From positions 62,001-126,000 of the forward strand of contig JAUCBJ010004537.1 of the NCBI GenBank assembly GCA_032718475.1: a stretch of 64,000 nt of DNA. The letters run 5' to 3'. This stretch comes from Nemertoderma westbladi. Taxonomy: Eukaryota > Xenacoelomorpha > Nemertodermatida > Nemertodermatidae. Positions 33,255 to 46,149 of the stretch are shown here, one piece after another (the first letter of the stretch is position 1; the number at the start of each line of letters is the position of its first letter). Under the pieces are notes generated by a model. The model did no database searches and was not told the origin of the DNA. It worked only from the letters and a program-made list of their open reading frames with translations. Both the position numbers and the translations under genes were made by a program.

Positions 33255-33817
33255 CCTATAAACATTTATATCTAATTAAAGTCTCTTGTTATCTCCTGCA
33301 TGAATGTGATAAATCTTTTCCATCGTTGACAGAAGCAAAAACTGAGTCACTGTCTGCGTCCGTTCAGTTTTACTGAACATGAACATATTGTCTTTGTTCA
33401 TTTTCTCAAAATGTATTCTATAGGACGTATGGACTACAGTTTTACACGTTAAACAATTATTTACATACAGTAGCTAGTCCCGTCACTTCAAACTGGACGC
33501 ACACATTATGCAGCAAACACGTGCTGCTTTATTGAAAAAAGGGACACCATTAATATAAATGGAAATAATACATTCTGGAACACGGTAATTGAAGTTGTTT
33601 CCATGCCATTTAAACTTTCTAGAACAACGTAATAATAAGCGGTGACATACAGGATATACTAGAAATACATAGTAAAATGTATGGCGTAGGGACATACTGC
33701 CAAATAATGTCGCACTGCGATATAAAACTGGAAAATATATCGCCCTGGTGATTTGGTAGTGCGAAATTAATTATTAAATTAATTCCATACAAATAAATAA
33801 AATAACATATTATATTG

Positions 33818-33946
33818 TGTATAATGTACCCTTATCTCACTTCGGTCCCTCGTTTCAATATTTCACTCACTCGCTCCGCTCGTTCGTGTAAATATAACAC
33901 TCGGGACCGGTGTGAGATAAAGTCCTACATTATACGTTAGGATAAT
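33818..33946. repeat. Large hairpin with CG-rich loop
   Basis: TATAATGTA..TTATCTCAC..CGGTCCC on the left pairs with GGGACCG..GTGAGATAA..TACATTATA on the right, with a centre containing CTCACTCGCTCCGCTCGTTCG. Confidence 0.75.
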
Positions 33947-36027
33947 AATATAATTGCACACATTTATGTGATGTTATAAATTTTGGTGAGGAATAGCTGA
34001 GATACGGGAGTTCTAAAGGTTTTGCATCAACAGGAGGCCATTATATTCAATGAATGGAAAGGTAACCGGTGGAAAGAGAAACGAGAAACTCAATGTTCCG
34101 ATTTAAAGAACTAATAACTCACGTCTGGGAGTTCCAATTACAGCGAATTCAATCCTCTGTAATAAATTCATAGAAAAAATAACTAAAATTAAACGGAAAA
34201 TATAATTTAAAAAAAAAACGAAAACGAAACGGAAAATTCGATTTGTAAAATATAACAAATTTATGAATTGAGATTAGATTAATTTCGTTTAGTTATTATC
34301 ACTTTGAAGGATTGAACATTTTTTGGCAAAATGTAATACTGAACCTACATTTGGTTATTCTTCGGTATATATATATTATTAATGATAGTAGAACGACAAA
34401 ATAAAGTTGAATATAAAAAAAACCGTAAATAGTTATTATTATTATTATTATTTATTATGAGTGATGGACGAATTTACTCACTATATACTAATAAATTATT
34501 AAATATTCTAACGGTTTGCTACAGTCAAATTTTAAACAGTTAATTGTATATATATATATATAATAACATATATTCAAACAGGAAGATGTGACAATAATTG
34601 ATAGCAGAACACGCACCTACCATAGTTCTATATATTAGTCTAAAACGTAATACGCACCAATTAAACAAAGATAAAATTACACAAGTGAATGGCTAAACAA
34701 AATGTGCCCTGGTTATGCCTATTACAATAATTAATGTAATTGGACTACAAGTAAAGTATGTACCGGTACATTACATTTACTAACGAGAATAACAAAAAAT
34801 ACTTTGTATTAAATGACTGGGAAATTGAATACAGTAGTGACTAGAACTGTAGAATTACCAACGTTAGTTTGTCAAATATATAAACCATGTGGGGTGATGG
34901 GCGTTAAAATGTTCAGCGTTGTGAAAACTTATTGACTATATAGGCCTATACGTACATATCACGCAAATGAAAGCGAATAAGCACGTGGAAATAAATTTAT
35001 TTACGCGCTAAGTGTGAACATTTTGGCGGACATTTAACATTCAAGCAAAATTAAATATATCCAAAAGTATCCAAAAATCACAATAAATGCAACAGTAAAT
35101 GTCATGTAATGCAACCCAATTCTGGAAGATAAAGATCCATAAGTCAGTTGTCGGATTTTTATTCTTTATTAAGTTATTACAGGCAGCAAAGTGGGGAAAT
35201 ACATCGATATATATATGATACAAATCTGAGTATAGAAAATGTAATGCTACATCTGGCACAAATATAAATTAAATACCAACTCGAACGTATACAAGATGCT
35301 ATACTTTATTCACCGAGAAATTGACTGGACAAATATGTATCCAGCGGTAGGCCTATTAACAATCCCAATGATGTAACTGATTACTCCACGCCACGGAAAA
35401 TGGCAGGGCTAATTATATAATTTCCAATTAACAATAATCTGATATGACTTATGAAATTGCATTACTGCCAATTATACGATCTGTCATTTATTATGTAAAC
35501 GTAAAATAATAACAATAATTGGGATTAAACCGGGGCAAAAATGGGATATCCAAGAATCAACCAAGAATGGATACAAGTATTAGTTTACTTTGCTGCTACG
35601 TACTATCTAACTTCCAACAATTCTTAATTCAGCATCAGCCAGTCAGCAATGGCGGACACCAGTGAATATAACATAGATATATCGTGTTGCGACTTGCGAA
35701 TATGGCGTAGGCCTACTTAGAATAGGCCTACCTGATACATGTATAAACTTGTATTGTACAGTACACATAACAGTCACAGTGAAGACCGCTAAATTAAATG
35801 ATCCAGGTTGACGTCACTGGTAAATTACAAATCACTTTGAGTGAAACAATTTATACGGGGGGCCCAGAATAAAAATCAAAATATACAAATACAGTTAGGG
35901 CTACTGCAATAACACATTCTGAAAAATCACATAATAATATTATTAGAAGTCAGAAGATATTTATGATTATCTGTCTGTACCGTACCGGTACGGAACACCC
36001 CTTAATCATTATTATAACGATTAGCGA
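33947..36027. other. Non-coding AT-rich stretch
   Basis: Microsatellites (ATT)n near 34434-34456 and (AT)n near 34546-34562. Small open frames lack any recognisable content. Confidence 0.5.
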
Positions 36028-36306
36028 TTACGTTATATATTGTTGTCGAATACGATTGATCCTCATCTGCCATACAGAGAACACTAATGTGAGCAAATAC
36101 AGGGCTGCGGCAATGAAACAGTTGGATGAAGACTGGTTAAACATTGCAAATACGTTGTCCTCCGTAAAATCCGACGGTTCTGCTATATCGTCCCCTAATA
36201 TTGGTGAGTGGATTCGATAAAATATCCCCAGAAGAACTAACAATATTAGACCCCAAAGGCTTAACACCATACAACAAGATGACATTTTTGGACCAAGGAT
36301 CTTCAT
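36028..36306 (-). CDS. RNASEK: Ribonuclease kappa homologue (V-ATPase-associated membrane protein)
   Basis: A 92-residue protein close in length to vertebrate RNASEK (about 98). That family is a small two-pass membrane protein that co-purifies with the V-ATPase and is needed for endosomal acidification; a ribonuclease activity has also been reported. Seen here: GPK at 5-7, a first membrane segment at about 11-30 (CCMVLSLWGLILLVLLGIFY), the I-H-S turn at 32-34, an acidic lumenal loop (38-58), and a second segment containing SNCFIAAALYLL (61-72), followed by a basic tail (RINRIRQQ). The family signature NCFIAA-LYLL is intact. The frame is complete in one exon with a TAA stop; I see no interruption. 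Many relatives have introns, so an intronless gene or retrocopy should be considered, though I see no poly-A tract or repeats to prove retroposition. Confidence 0.88.
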   Translation of the reverse strand: MKILGPKMSSCCMVLSLWGLILLVLLGIFYRIHSPILGDDIAEPSDFTEDNVFAMFNQSSSNCFIAAALYLLTLVFSVWQMRINRIRQQYIT

Positions 36307-37497
36307 TTTCGCAGATTACCTGGATCAGTGAGAGTGTAACGACTAACGACAACGAGTAACAAAACGACAGTAACTTGTAACTGGCTGGCTGGCAACGGCA
36401 AATATACAGACCGACAATATATACAATATACTGAAATAACGGCAGAACGGTTGCGCCTAATGACACAATGTGCAATGCAGCAATGAGATCGGCCTATCAA
36501 TAATACAGTAATACTGCAATATCTGAAATCTGAATAGGCCCTATATCAGTCAGCCAGTACCGGTATACCTCTGTCTGTCTGTACTGCTGTACCTGTCAGT
36601 CACCTGTATACAATCAGACAGTACCGTACAACAGTCTGACAGTAGGCCTGCACAGTGTGCCGCAGTGGGCCTATGCAACGCACAGAATTCAGGAATCAAT
36701 ACTGCAGTATGCAGTACTGCAGTACGGTACAGCAATAGCTAAATAGTGTAAACAAGGAACTGCAGAACTGCCTGAACTGGTGAATGGTACCCGACAGGTA
36801 TTAACATCAACAATTTGGGGTTTCACTTTTCAACGTATGCCGTACGTATCCACGTATGTGCGTACGTATCCACGTATCTATACATTACATTGAGCGATTT
36901 GGCATACGCGTATGCATACGCGTAGACGAATACTATTTCCTGATTGGTCCAGATGATTATTGTCAAGCCAACAGTGTCTCTGTAGCTGAGGCCTATTACT
37001 GTATTATTAGAAGACCGTAAGGGCTTCTTGCTGTCAAAAATAAAAGTCTGTGTGTGTGGGGGGTGTTTATGTGTGTGTTTGTCTGTATGTACTGTATGTT
37101 TGTGCACATTGATATTGGCTTGGAAGGGTAAGAAGTGCTCTACTTCATGGCCAACAATACAAAGAAACGTATCGATTATTTGGGTTCTTATTTCGTTTAT
37201 TAATTATTTAAGCGGCTAAAATTAAGCTCTTGCTGTATAAAAATAGTACAGGTCAATTCGCCGTGTCCCATTCTCACAAAGTTTTTATTTTATTCGAGTG
37301 TTTAATATAAAGATGTATGATTATTTATTGATTGAAAATTAAATAGTGTATAAAAATGTCCTATTCCCTCACGCAGCCTGAACTTTGCCTATGGTAGCGA
37401 ATAGGGAAGGATTTTCTCTGTATCATACTGTAGCAACTTTGTATAATTATTTAACTCTAGCTAGCTGGAAAGAGCTCTAGCTCTAGCTTGAGAGACT
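36307..37497. other. Non-coding; short tandem motifs
   Basis: 36830-36930 repeats ACGTATCCACGTAT and GCATACGCGTATG-type palindromic words. The (TG)n-rich patch is near 37048-37085. The first few hundred bases may be the RNASEK 5' region. Confidence 0.45.
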
Positions 37498-38734
37498 GCT
37501 ACGTGGAAATCAGAATGGGTTCCGTAAAGGTCGTGGAACCATGGAGCCCATTTTGGCACTTAGAAGGATAATTGAAGAGTTATCAAAAAAGAAAGACAGG
37601 CATCTGGCTGTTATCTTTGTTGACTTCTTCAAGGCCTTTGATTCAGTCTCTCGCTCACGTATGTTCAGCATACTTTCATTATATGGGATTCCTGATGAAA
37701 TTATTGCAGCAATCAGATCAGTATACGATGGTTCGACAACATTTGTGTCTACTGTTGACGGTGACACAGAACCATTTGAAGTGTTATGGGGCGTCCTCCA
37801 AGGAGACACACTTGCACCATTCTTGTTCATTATTGTGGTTGACTATGTTCTACGCATGTCCTTAGATCATCATAATGATGATGGGGTGATGATAACTCCA
37901 CCTACTGGCTCCAGAAGTCGAGGAAATCCTGCCAAGTACCTAACTGATCTAGACTTTGCTGATGACTTAGGAGTACTCTCAGAATCATTAGAGGGAGCCC
38001 AGCGGCTCCTCAGCTCATTAGAACATGCTGCTTCTAGTGTTGGTCTTTTTATTAACTCCAGAAAGACCAAAATTCTGACAGTTAACTTTGAAAGTCCTCA
38101 GCAAGTCTCTGATCGGATGAGCATAAGCTCAAAGGATGGTATGCTTGAGCATGTGGACGACTTCTGTTACCTGGGATCATGGATCCGGAAGTCAGGTGAG
38201 GACCTTCGAATACGTAAGGGAAAGGCATGGGCAGCCTTGAATAGGCTTTCCAGGATTTGGAAGTCACCTAGAATTAATCGGAAACTTAAGGTCCGATTAT
38301 TTAGAGCAGCAGTAGTTCCAGTACTCCTCTACGGGAGTCCATGCTGGGCTCTAACTGCTGAGGACACCAAATCTCTGGATGGCACATTCACAAGAATGCT
38401 ACGCCGGGTACATTGTGTCAAGTACAATGCACACATCTCCAACCAGACACTATATAACATTGGAGGTGTCTCATTGGTTCCCCCAAGCTTGACACTAGAA
38501 CAAAATCGCCTCCGCTTTGCAGGACATTGCTTTCGCCGTGAGGACCAGCCAGTGCATAATCTTGTACTTTGGCAGCCTCATGGAGTGAATAAGCATGGTG
38601 GACAGCCCATGACTCTCTTGAGACGCATCTTAAAGGACACTGGCCTTAAAGATGCGGATGATCTAGCAAATGTCATGGGTGATAGGGAGTTGTGGCGGTG
38701 CAATTTTGTTGACAAGCCGGCACAGCATTCTTAA
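37498..38734 (+). pseudogene. Non-LTR retrotransposon reverse transcriptase, 5'-truncated
   Basis: Open for about 400 codons. The true coding sense starts upstream of the first Met with NQNGFRKGRGT (37510 onward), so the element is cut off at its 5' end. Catalytic motifs are intact: A (FVDFFKAFDSV, about residues 26-36 counting from 37541), B (LQGDTLAPFLF, about 86-96) and C (FADD, about 139-142). A C-terminal region with LNRLSRIWK, RLFRAAVVPVLLYGSPCW, RRVHCVKYN and FAGHCFRRED-QPVHNLVLWQPHG follows to the stop. No endonuclease or target duplication is seen. The clade is not resolved by eye. The 23425-24060 fragment is the same family. Confidence 0.85.
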
Positions 38735-38889
38735 AAATGCAGCTGCAATGCAGCATGCCGATCCTAGTAGTAGCTGGAAAGACAGGTAGCAAGCTGGCCG
38801 GAGTGTTGAGTGTGTCTCAGTAAATCCAATGGTTGGGGTGGGTTGTCTGTTGCGAACTGGTCATGACATTAATTCGGCTTTCTCCAAGT
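38735..38889. other. Possible 3' tail of the retrotransposon
   Basis: No poly-A or short tandem tail is obvious; I see nothing else in it. Confidence 0.3.
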
Positions 38890-39200
38890 AGCGTAAAATT
38901 TCAAACGGCAAAAAACGAATTTGGTTGGATAATACTGTACGATAGGCCCTATATTTTAGTGTCATATTCGTGATCAGAATCCCAGAAAACTCCTATTATC
39001 ATAAAATCAGGTTGATTTGGATTTTTCATTATAATTTGTGCTACGTGTATTATTTGTGCCACATACTAACACGTATCAAAAAAAGCCGTAATCAATAAGG
39101 TACAATATTATTCAGTGTCATATTCGTGATAAGCATCCAAAACACCGATATATATCGCAAATAAATTAATTTTAGTGAGCCCTAAAAACTTTGGAAAATT
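38890..39200 (-). repeat. Dispersed repeat, copy 2 (inverted relative to 16395-16720)
   Basis: Reverse complement of the 16395-16720 repeat, including AAATTTCAAACGGCAA, two AGTGTCATATTCGTGAT blocks and CATAAAATCAGGTTGATTT. Confidence 0.75.
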
Positions 39201-42036
39201 TTAGCACGCGAATAATACTGGAGATGTGTGTCAGAAAGGGACCACATCACGAATACTAACATATAGCCATGTAAACGGCGTTTTCGCTGTTGGATAGCCT
39301 AATACATTTTAGGAAATGTCACGAAATATCGGTTTTACAAACAAATCTGAGTCAATAATACATATAAACTACAAAAAATTTATAAATTGACCCCCCACCC
39401 CGTGTCAAATAGGGTTAAGCAACGAAAAAGTACCTATTTCAGAAAATAATTTCGTATTACATGGGGAAAAAAATTATATATTTTTTTTCAATTTGTCTTA
39501 TTTAGTTCATTTTATCAAGTTGAAAAATGCATAATATAAATACTGGACGGGGGGGGGGGGGGGTGGAAGAGTTCACCCGGGCCGCCACGTCATTAAACGG
39601 GCCCTGCTAGTAGCCACCCATTTTAGTGATGTACGGGTACAAGACCTGTACTGACTTCTATACAAATGGCAATTCTAGCCATATTTTTGCACACCAAAAT
39701 ATCACAGGACTATTTAATTGAAATTATTTATATTTTAAATTATATTATAATAAAACAATTTTTGGGTTTGGTTAATGTGTGTCCAGTGCCAAAGCTGGTG
39801 ACGATAGCTAAATCGCCCCCGAAAATCCATCTACTGTGTCTGTCTGTTTTCCATTTTTTCGCCCCCCGTTTTTTTCGCCCGGGGGCAAAATGGTCTAGAA
39901 CAAATATTTTTTGTTCTAGAACATTTTTTAGAAAACAATCTGGATTCTATTTAAAACGCATTGTGAAAAAAAAATATTGTGAACATTTTTTTGGTATTTT
40001 TATTGATTTTAAACACGTTTTAGAACGATTCCATATGCGTTTTAAATATGATCCATATTTTTTTCTAAAAAATGTTCTAGAACAGAAAATATTTGTTCTA
40101 GAACATAAATTTTTTAAAAAATGAATAGCTGACACATCTTCTGGAACATTTTCTATACAAATAGTAACAAGAACTAGCTACTACAATATATTTATAGAGG
40201 GAAGTACTGTAGGATGTCGGAATCAGTGTTGAAATTACTAGCTAAACCTACCTAAAACACTAGCTACCATAAAATTTTGTATCTTACTTAACAAGGAGGC
40301 TTCAATTACGTCCATTGACCAAATTGCAGCAAATGAAAATTTATGGAGAACTCCCCATATCAAAATATCAAATTGTTGTAAAAAAATCTTGCCCCCAGTC
40401 ACCGCCCCCAGTTACATCGATGGCATGGCCTTGTATATACAGTAGTACGCCTTGAACAGAAGGCAATAATTCGGTGATGATGATGTTGAGTTGATGTGAG
40501 TATCCATATAAACTCTATCGTTGGTAATACAATTTTTCGTGTGGTCAACAAAAGGGGTTTCAACTCATATTACTTACAGTACAGTATTAAAAGCTTTGCT
40601 TTGGCTTATTTTTCGCTCCCTGTAGCCTGCGCGCGCCCGGGTTGACTCGGCCCCACCCCCTACGCAACGCCACTGCCACTGGGGAATAGTATTCCAAATC
40701 GTATCTATGATGTGTTTCCATCAGTTGTTTCGGCTTTTTAGCATATTAAACTGTAGGCCTACTGTACATATGTACCGGTCCCATGGACTCTGTGTCGAAT
40801 CTAATTTAGCCTACAGTAACTGAAGCCTAAGCGTTTTGCATGAAATTTTCCTCGCAAAGGAAGCACGCAGGGTTACCAGAAAGCTGGCAACCGGTATAGT
40901 ACTGTAGTACTGTAGTTCAAGCGCTGCTTTATACAGCAGCGTGTTAATAGGTATGATTTTGGAAATAGTGTTGCCTGGCGATGATATTGGTGTAGGTAGG
41001 ACGTGGTGGAGGTTTACAGACTGTATAGTGTATATTTATGCTGATATATATATCTAGGTAGCAAAAATGCTTGCAACTAATTAGAATTGACAATGGGGTT
41101 GCATGATGTAATATAATGATTTTGTTCAGAAATGGAAAAAAATGAGGAAGCATGTTCAACGGCCCCGGTACCATCATTTATTTATTTAATAGAGAACGAG
41201 TTCAAATTAAATATTGGAACAAATTACTGTATGATACACTAATTACAGTACTTCTTACTAAATATGCAATGAAATAAAGTAATTGAGCTACTGTATAATA
41301 TAATACAGATAATGTATCGATGGAGTAAGGATACTAAGCATGTATGAGGGACTTACAGTACCGTGGCCCTTTCTTAATTGTATATTGAAAGCTTACTATA
41401 AGGAATATTGCACCTGGTACCTGGCATACTGTAACAGCGTCTGGTATAGTAAAGCTGCATGTAGTGTTGTACTGTACGTTCTCTACAAGATCGATACTGT
41501 TTTTTTTATATGGAAACCATACTGACAGACTGAGGTACAATAGTAGTTTTTCAATGGAATACACCGAAACGGAATGTTAATTTTTCAAGCTTTATGGCTA
41601 CCTGAACTCGCTGCAGTATAACGATCGAATGCGAGATCGGACACTATGGTTAACCCTAAATCCTTACAAATTAGACTAGCACGAAGGATGCTATCATTAC
41701 AGTAGTACACAAACACAGAGCGCCAGGCCTCTAACTGTCTAACAACTGGCAGACTGGAATTTACCAGTTCGATCCCACCTGCTCGTCATTGACGACTTTG
41801 CAGACGTCTTGTCGTCAATTCTCCCTATGGCGTTTTCAGTAACTAATTTATTCGCCCTCTGCAGGCCGCTCATAAAAAACGGGTAATACGATTTACGTTG
41901 TTTGAAAGGTTTGAACAAGGGACACATTTGCCAATGCCTTCCTTAAGTACTGAGGGAAAGGTCTCGTAAAAATCGTCTACCGTTTAACAGCTTCCATACC
42001 TGGTACGTAATAATATTATTATTATTAACAAATGCA
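39201..42036. other. Non-coding; G tract and TTCTAGAA pairs
   Basis: A 17-base G run near 39548-39564. TTCTAGAA or near matches occur at about 39893, 39915, 40074 and 40096 around an AT-rich hairpin-like segment. A 152-codon frame through this segment is low-complexity and not a gene. Confidence 0.5.
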
Positions 42037-42745
42037 GTGGTCAGTCAGGGAGATCATCAAATTTGAGAATACCTCAAATTTCAAATTATAGACCCAATTT
42101 TGGAATTACCTCAAATTTAATACAAGGTTAGGTTAATTCTCTAAATTGGAGTTTTACCCCAAATTTGAATTTCATAGCAGCATAGTCAGATACAGACAGA
42201 AGTCATAGTTGGCCTTGCTGCCTTGTTCAGTAGTTGTTAGCTTGCTACTGTATTGCAAAGGTAAAAAAATAAACTGATGTAGGCCTAGTGTCTGAGTGTT
42301 GTGAAATATAATATTTAAAACATATACAGTATTAGTTTAAAAAGGCTTATATTTAAAAATGCTACTGGTAGGGCGATAGGGGTGCAGTGGGGTGGTATGA
42401 TCAGATGGTAGACATATAAAACGAAGTACAGAGCTTAAAGAACTTATATTTTTATATTGTTACTTTTTGCTTGAATATGCCATAAAATCGGGAGAAATAG
42501 TAGTAGGCCTACTTTTTTTTCCTACTGGTAGGGAAAATATCTGAATATATAATAATATGAAAATATCTGGATAATCCCATAATATCTGAATATTGTAACT
42601 TTTTGTTGGGCACAGCTTTTGCAAAGTCGGCAACACAGCAACCTGCAATAATATTGAATAATATTGCCACATAATAATGTACCATAGAGCCATAATTTTG
42701 CATTGATTTTACTTTTTCTCCCGGTAAAAAAAGTAAAATAAAGCA

Positions 42746-43005
42746 TTGGCACTTGTGTCAAATAGGGGACCCTCCTAGCTCCTAATCTGCTAATCCTGAA
42801 ATCACCTAAACTAAAGTCACTTTCACTAGTGCCCGGTTACAGGGTTAGCAAAGGAGCAGGTTACAGAAGTGAGTTGAAAGTAACCAAAAAACAATAAACA
42901 AGAGTTAGGAATATTGATATCACCTGCACTAAATTTCAGGATTAGCTGGTGATTTCAGGATTAGCAGATTAGGAGGGTCACCTATTTGATTTGACACAAG
43001 TGCCA
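42746..43005. mobile_element. Nested MITE
   Basis: Ends TTGGCACTTGTGTCAAAT and its inverse. Arms of about 75 bp also contain CCTAATCTGCTAATCCTGAA. The middle shares GGAGCAGGTTACAG..AACAATAAAC with 25150-25200. Confidence 0.8.
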
Positions 43006-43229
43006 AAATATTTTTGGTGGAATTTCTAAAATTTCATTGAATGTGTTGATCAAAATTTTTGATCGAAAGTTGAGCAAAATCCATCCCTACACACTATTGC
43101 AATGCAAATTTAATGCCTGCAAGGTGTAATCCAGAGATGAGATAAAGCCTCGAGAATAGGTTAGTGAAAAAGGTTATACTTTTTGCCCAAGTTATAAATG
43201 ATTCTGGTTCCTCATAAGGTCAATTTAAA

Positions 43230-43440
43230 AGGATGTATGTATGTATAGTATAAACAAACAGTCATTTAGATTTCTAAAACATTTCAGATGTCTTGATAAG
43301 AAAGCAGAGTCTAAAGACTGTTTAAAAGAATAGCGATTAGTGATGATGATGTTTCTACTGTGTTCCAGGTCCAGCATGTTCCATATGTTAATAGCCCTGA
43401 TAACTGGATAAAGAAGAGGTGATGTATGGAACATGCAGAC
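43230..43440 (-). pseudogene. Possible C-terminal scrap of a non-LTR reverse transcriptase
   Basis: A minus-strand reading with LLYPVIRAINIWNML and SFKQSLDSAFLSRHL resembles the 'R-x-I-x-x-W-N-x-L ... F-K-x-x-L' end typical of non-LTR RT proteins. Short and weak. Confidence 0.35.
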
Positions 43441-44445
43441 ATGGGAGCATGGGCAGATGGGCGGGGCATGGCCTTTAGAGTCTCCAGTCGTATAGAATAA
43501 CTAACAAAAGAATCAAGTCCACATATATTGTATAAACCACGTCAACCTTTCAGCCTTGGCGGCAACATTTCTCTAGAAATGGGCTCCAAACTGTGGAAGA
43601 ATGATGGTACAGTATTCCAATTGACAGATAGACCTAGGGCAGGCGAATATTACATAAGTCTTCAGGCTGTCAGGAGAGGAATGGCTTCATTTGATGTACA
43701 AAGTTTTAAAGAGGACATCAACAACCAGAAAACATATTTTTTTCCGAAGATGTGTGATATGAATGATGAACAGAACAGATGAATGCCAGAATATGTAAAC
43801 TTCCAAATTCTGGAATTGATTCAACATCCTGACATCTACAAGATATAGTAGGCCTTCCTGAGTCTGTGACTGTGCAGCTGTGTGAGCTTGAATCTCGCAA
43901 CAGTGAGGCTTTGGTCTACTGTTCTTCTTACCAACAGTAAGGCTGTAAGGATAGCGAATTTCTCTAGTCTTCTATGCATTTTTCTCACCAATCACTAAAG
44001 GAGTTAACAATCATTAAAGTTATTAAACATCTCATGTCACATTGGTCACTGGTTACACTGGTCACCCATTATCACCAAGCTCTATAAGCACTAAGCAGCA
44101 AAGCCTACTGCTGGCAGGCTGGTGATGTTGTAAAGACTGGCGAAATTTGAGGTTTTATCTCAAATTTGAGGTTTAACCTCAAATTTCAATTTTCGCCCCC
44201 AATAAAAGCATGTTTGCATCGGTGAAATATTTTATTGCATCGATGAAAGTTCTTATTTTACATTATATTTTAACATATTAAAAGTATAAGTTGCTCCAAC
44301 AGTTTCCCTAAGTCGCAGCAACACTCGATATTATGAGCCTAAAAATACCTCAAATTTGAACAAAAAACCCAAATTTTTGACAGCCTATTACCAGAATTCG
44401 AAATTTGGGGTAACCCCAAAATTGATGATCTCCCTGACTGGTGGT

Positions 44446-45990
44446 AGTGGAAGCTGCATGTGTATAGTCGCCATTTTGAAAGATGTACTGTATACGAGGT
44501 TGAATTATAACTTTTTATTGGGAACAGCTTTTGCAAAGTCGGCGATGACGTCCAGGTGGGTAATGCGGCAGAATTCTGATATAATGTAACTAGAGACTGG
44601 CCTAGCGGCCAGTGAAGCAAGTCATAGGAGACAGTGCGATTCAAGTAAAAGCTTTTTGTTCTGTCTGATAATCAATTAGTGTGAGGGTAGTCCCGGTGGT
44701 GTACGATAAATTTTCTAGACAACTTCAAAATATAATTATTATGTTGTAATCATCTAATGAATTATAAAAGCTGTTGTGTTGTTTGTGATTATAGAAGATA
44801 TAAAGAGCAGTTAGCGAAATGATAGAGCTATCGGATAGAGTAGTCAGAGAGGGGTCGAGGTGTCAATTGATTAATATAATAATAACAGCAATTGTCATGA
44901 ATTCAATACAATCGCGTACAAGAAGTGATAAGACAAATTTGTTCTTATTTTTGTAATAAATATAACAAGTTGAGATGTTTCAATGTAAACCGCGATTAAC
45001 AATTTACACTGTTCAATGTAAACCAAGATATTAATTAAATACAACAATTGTATTATTATTATTACATACTTTTATATTTCAAACTATAATGTTAGCCTTA
45101 TGGAGAATCATTATGAGGCTGAGTAAACATTCAGCCTTATAAGCATACAGCCTCCACAGTATTAATGTTGGCCCAAAGATTTCAAAATAAAACAACAATT
45201 CGATGAGAGCACAGTGCAATCAATAGTAGCCAACACACTGTGTAATAACTACTGTAACAGTCATTTAGCTTGCACGCAAATTAATTAACATTGGGAAGAG
45301 TTATTCAGCTGAGTTTGTAATAGCCATAGCTAAACCAGTTAATGTTTGCTTACCGTCTCGTCTGGGTTATAAAGTAGAGTGATAATAAAACTTGGCAAAG
45401 AAAGTACTTCTTTGTTAGTTGGCCTCCTATTGAATGTATTACCAAGCCATCTCTATACATTTTTCATGAGTGCCAGCTGGTGTGGTTTTATCATTGCGCC
45501 TATGGCAATTTTCGTTGTTTTGGGGCTATTTTTCGAAATAAAACAAGTTGAGATGTTTCAATTTAAACCGCGATTTCACAAGTACCCATGGAAATCTATT
45601 TTCATGGTCCATGCAAAATTTCATCAAAAATCGTTAGCGCCATTTTTGCACTAGGTCAGTATGTCAGTAGCCAGTTGCCAGTAGTCAGTAGCCAGTAGCT
45701 TTTTTTCTTACAGTAATAAAGTCTAACGACTTGCTAATTATATGCATCACTGTTTTTTTTAGCATAATTTATGGACATCCCGAAAATATTATATGGACCT
45801 CAGCTCAGATCCATCAGTCCATGACCTCCCGAATTAATTTACGGCACGTGCATACATTTAGCCATCCATATTCTATTATTAGGTCCGCGTAGCGAGACCT
45901 TTAGTATTTACTCCATTGTCCGTTGTTGTTGTTAGGCAGTTAGGTTTTGGTATTACTGTATTACTGTATTAAGGATTGATACGGCCCCAG
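44446..45990. other. Non-coding with short duplications
   Basis: ACAAGTTGAGATGTTTCAAT..AAACCGCGATT occurs at 44966 and again at 45545. A (C)AGTAGCCAGT tandem patch is near 45664-45700. 44505-44545 repeats part of 42595-42640. No gene is supported. Confidence 0.45.
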
Positions 45991-46145
45991 TCAGCCAGTA
46001 GCTCAGTTGGCAGAGCGTGGGAGGTACCGAATTCAATCCCCCATTCCGGTGAATGTTTTTTGTTGTAAAATGGTACTAAGCCATTCAAGGAGACGACAGT
46101 TCGTGGGTTAGTAGACGAGGACCTTTGCGCGATTTCGCGCTTTTT
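45991..46145 (+). mobile_element. tRNA-derived SINE-like fragment
   Basis: A-box TAGCTCAGTTGG (45999-46010) is canonical; a B-box-like GAATTCAATCC follows near 46029-46039. The cloverleaf is not complete, so this is a SINE head or tRNA relic rather than a functional tRNA gene. Confidence 0.55.
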
Positions 46146-46149
46146 ATAT

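Larger units (their letters stand above)
42042..44440. mobile_element. 2.4-kb TIR element with 5-bp target duplication
   Basis: Ends CAGTCAGGGAGATCATCAA (42042) and its inverse (to 44440), flanked by GTGGT on both sides (42037-42041 and 44441-44445). Both ends carry clusters of CTCAAATTTGAG-like palindromic words. No transposase is recognisable. A MITE sits inside at 42746-43005. Confidence 0.8.

Noticed and set aside
35963-36220. Plus-strand frame ending in a good donor-like GTGAGT at 36204
   Set aside because: Antisense to the RNASEK coding exon, whose protein match is far stronger.
39666-40124. 152-codon frame rich in Phe and Lys
   Set aside because: AT-rich low complexity built from TTCTAGAA inverted segments; no recognisable content.
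43528-43782. 84-codon plus-strand frame inside the 2.4-kb transposon
   Set aside because: No domain, no splice context, no match to a transposase I know.
45991-46062. Functional tRNA gene
   Set aside because: A-box is good but the B-box is imperfect and I could not fold complete acceptor and anticodon stems.
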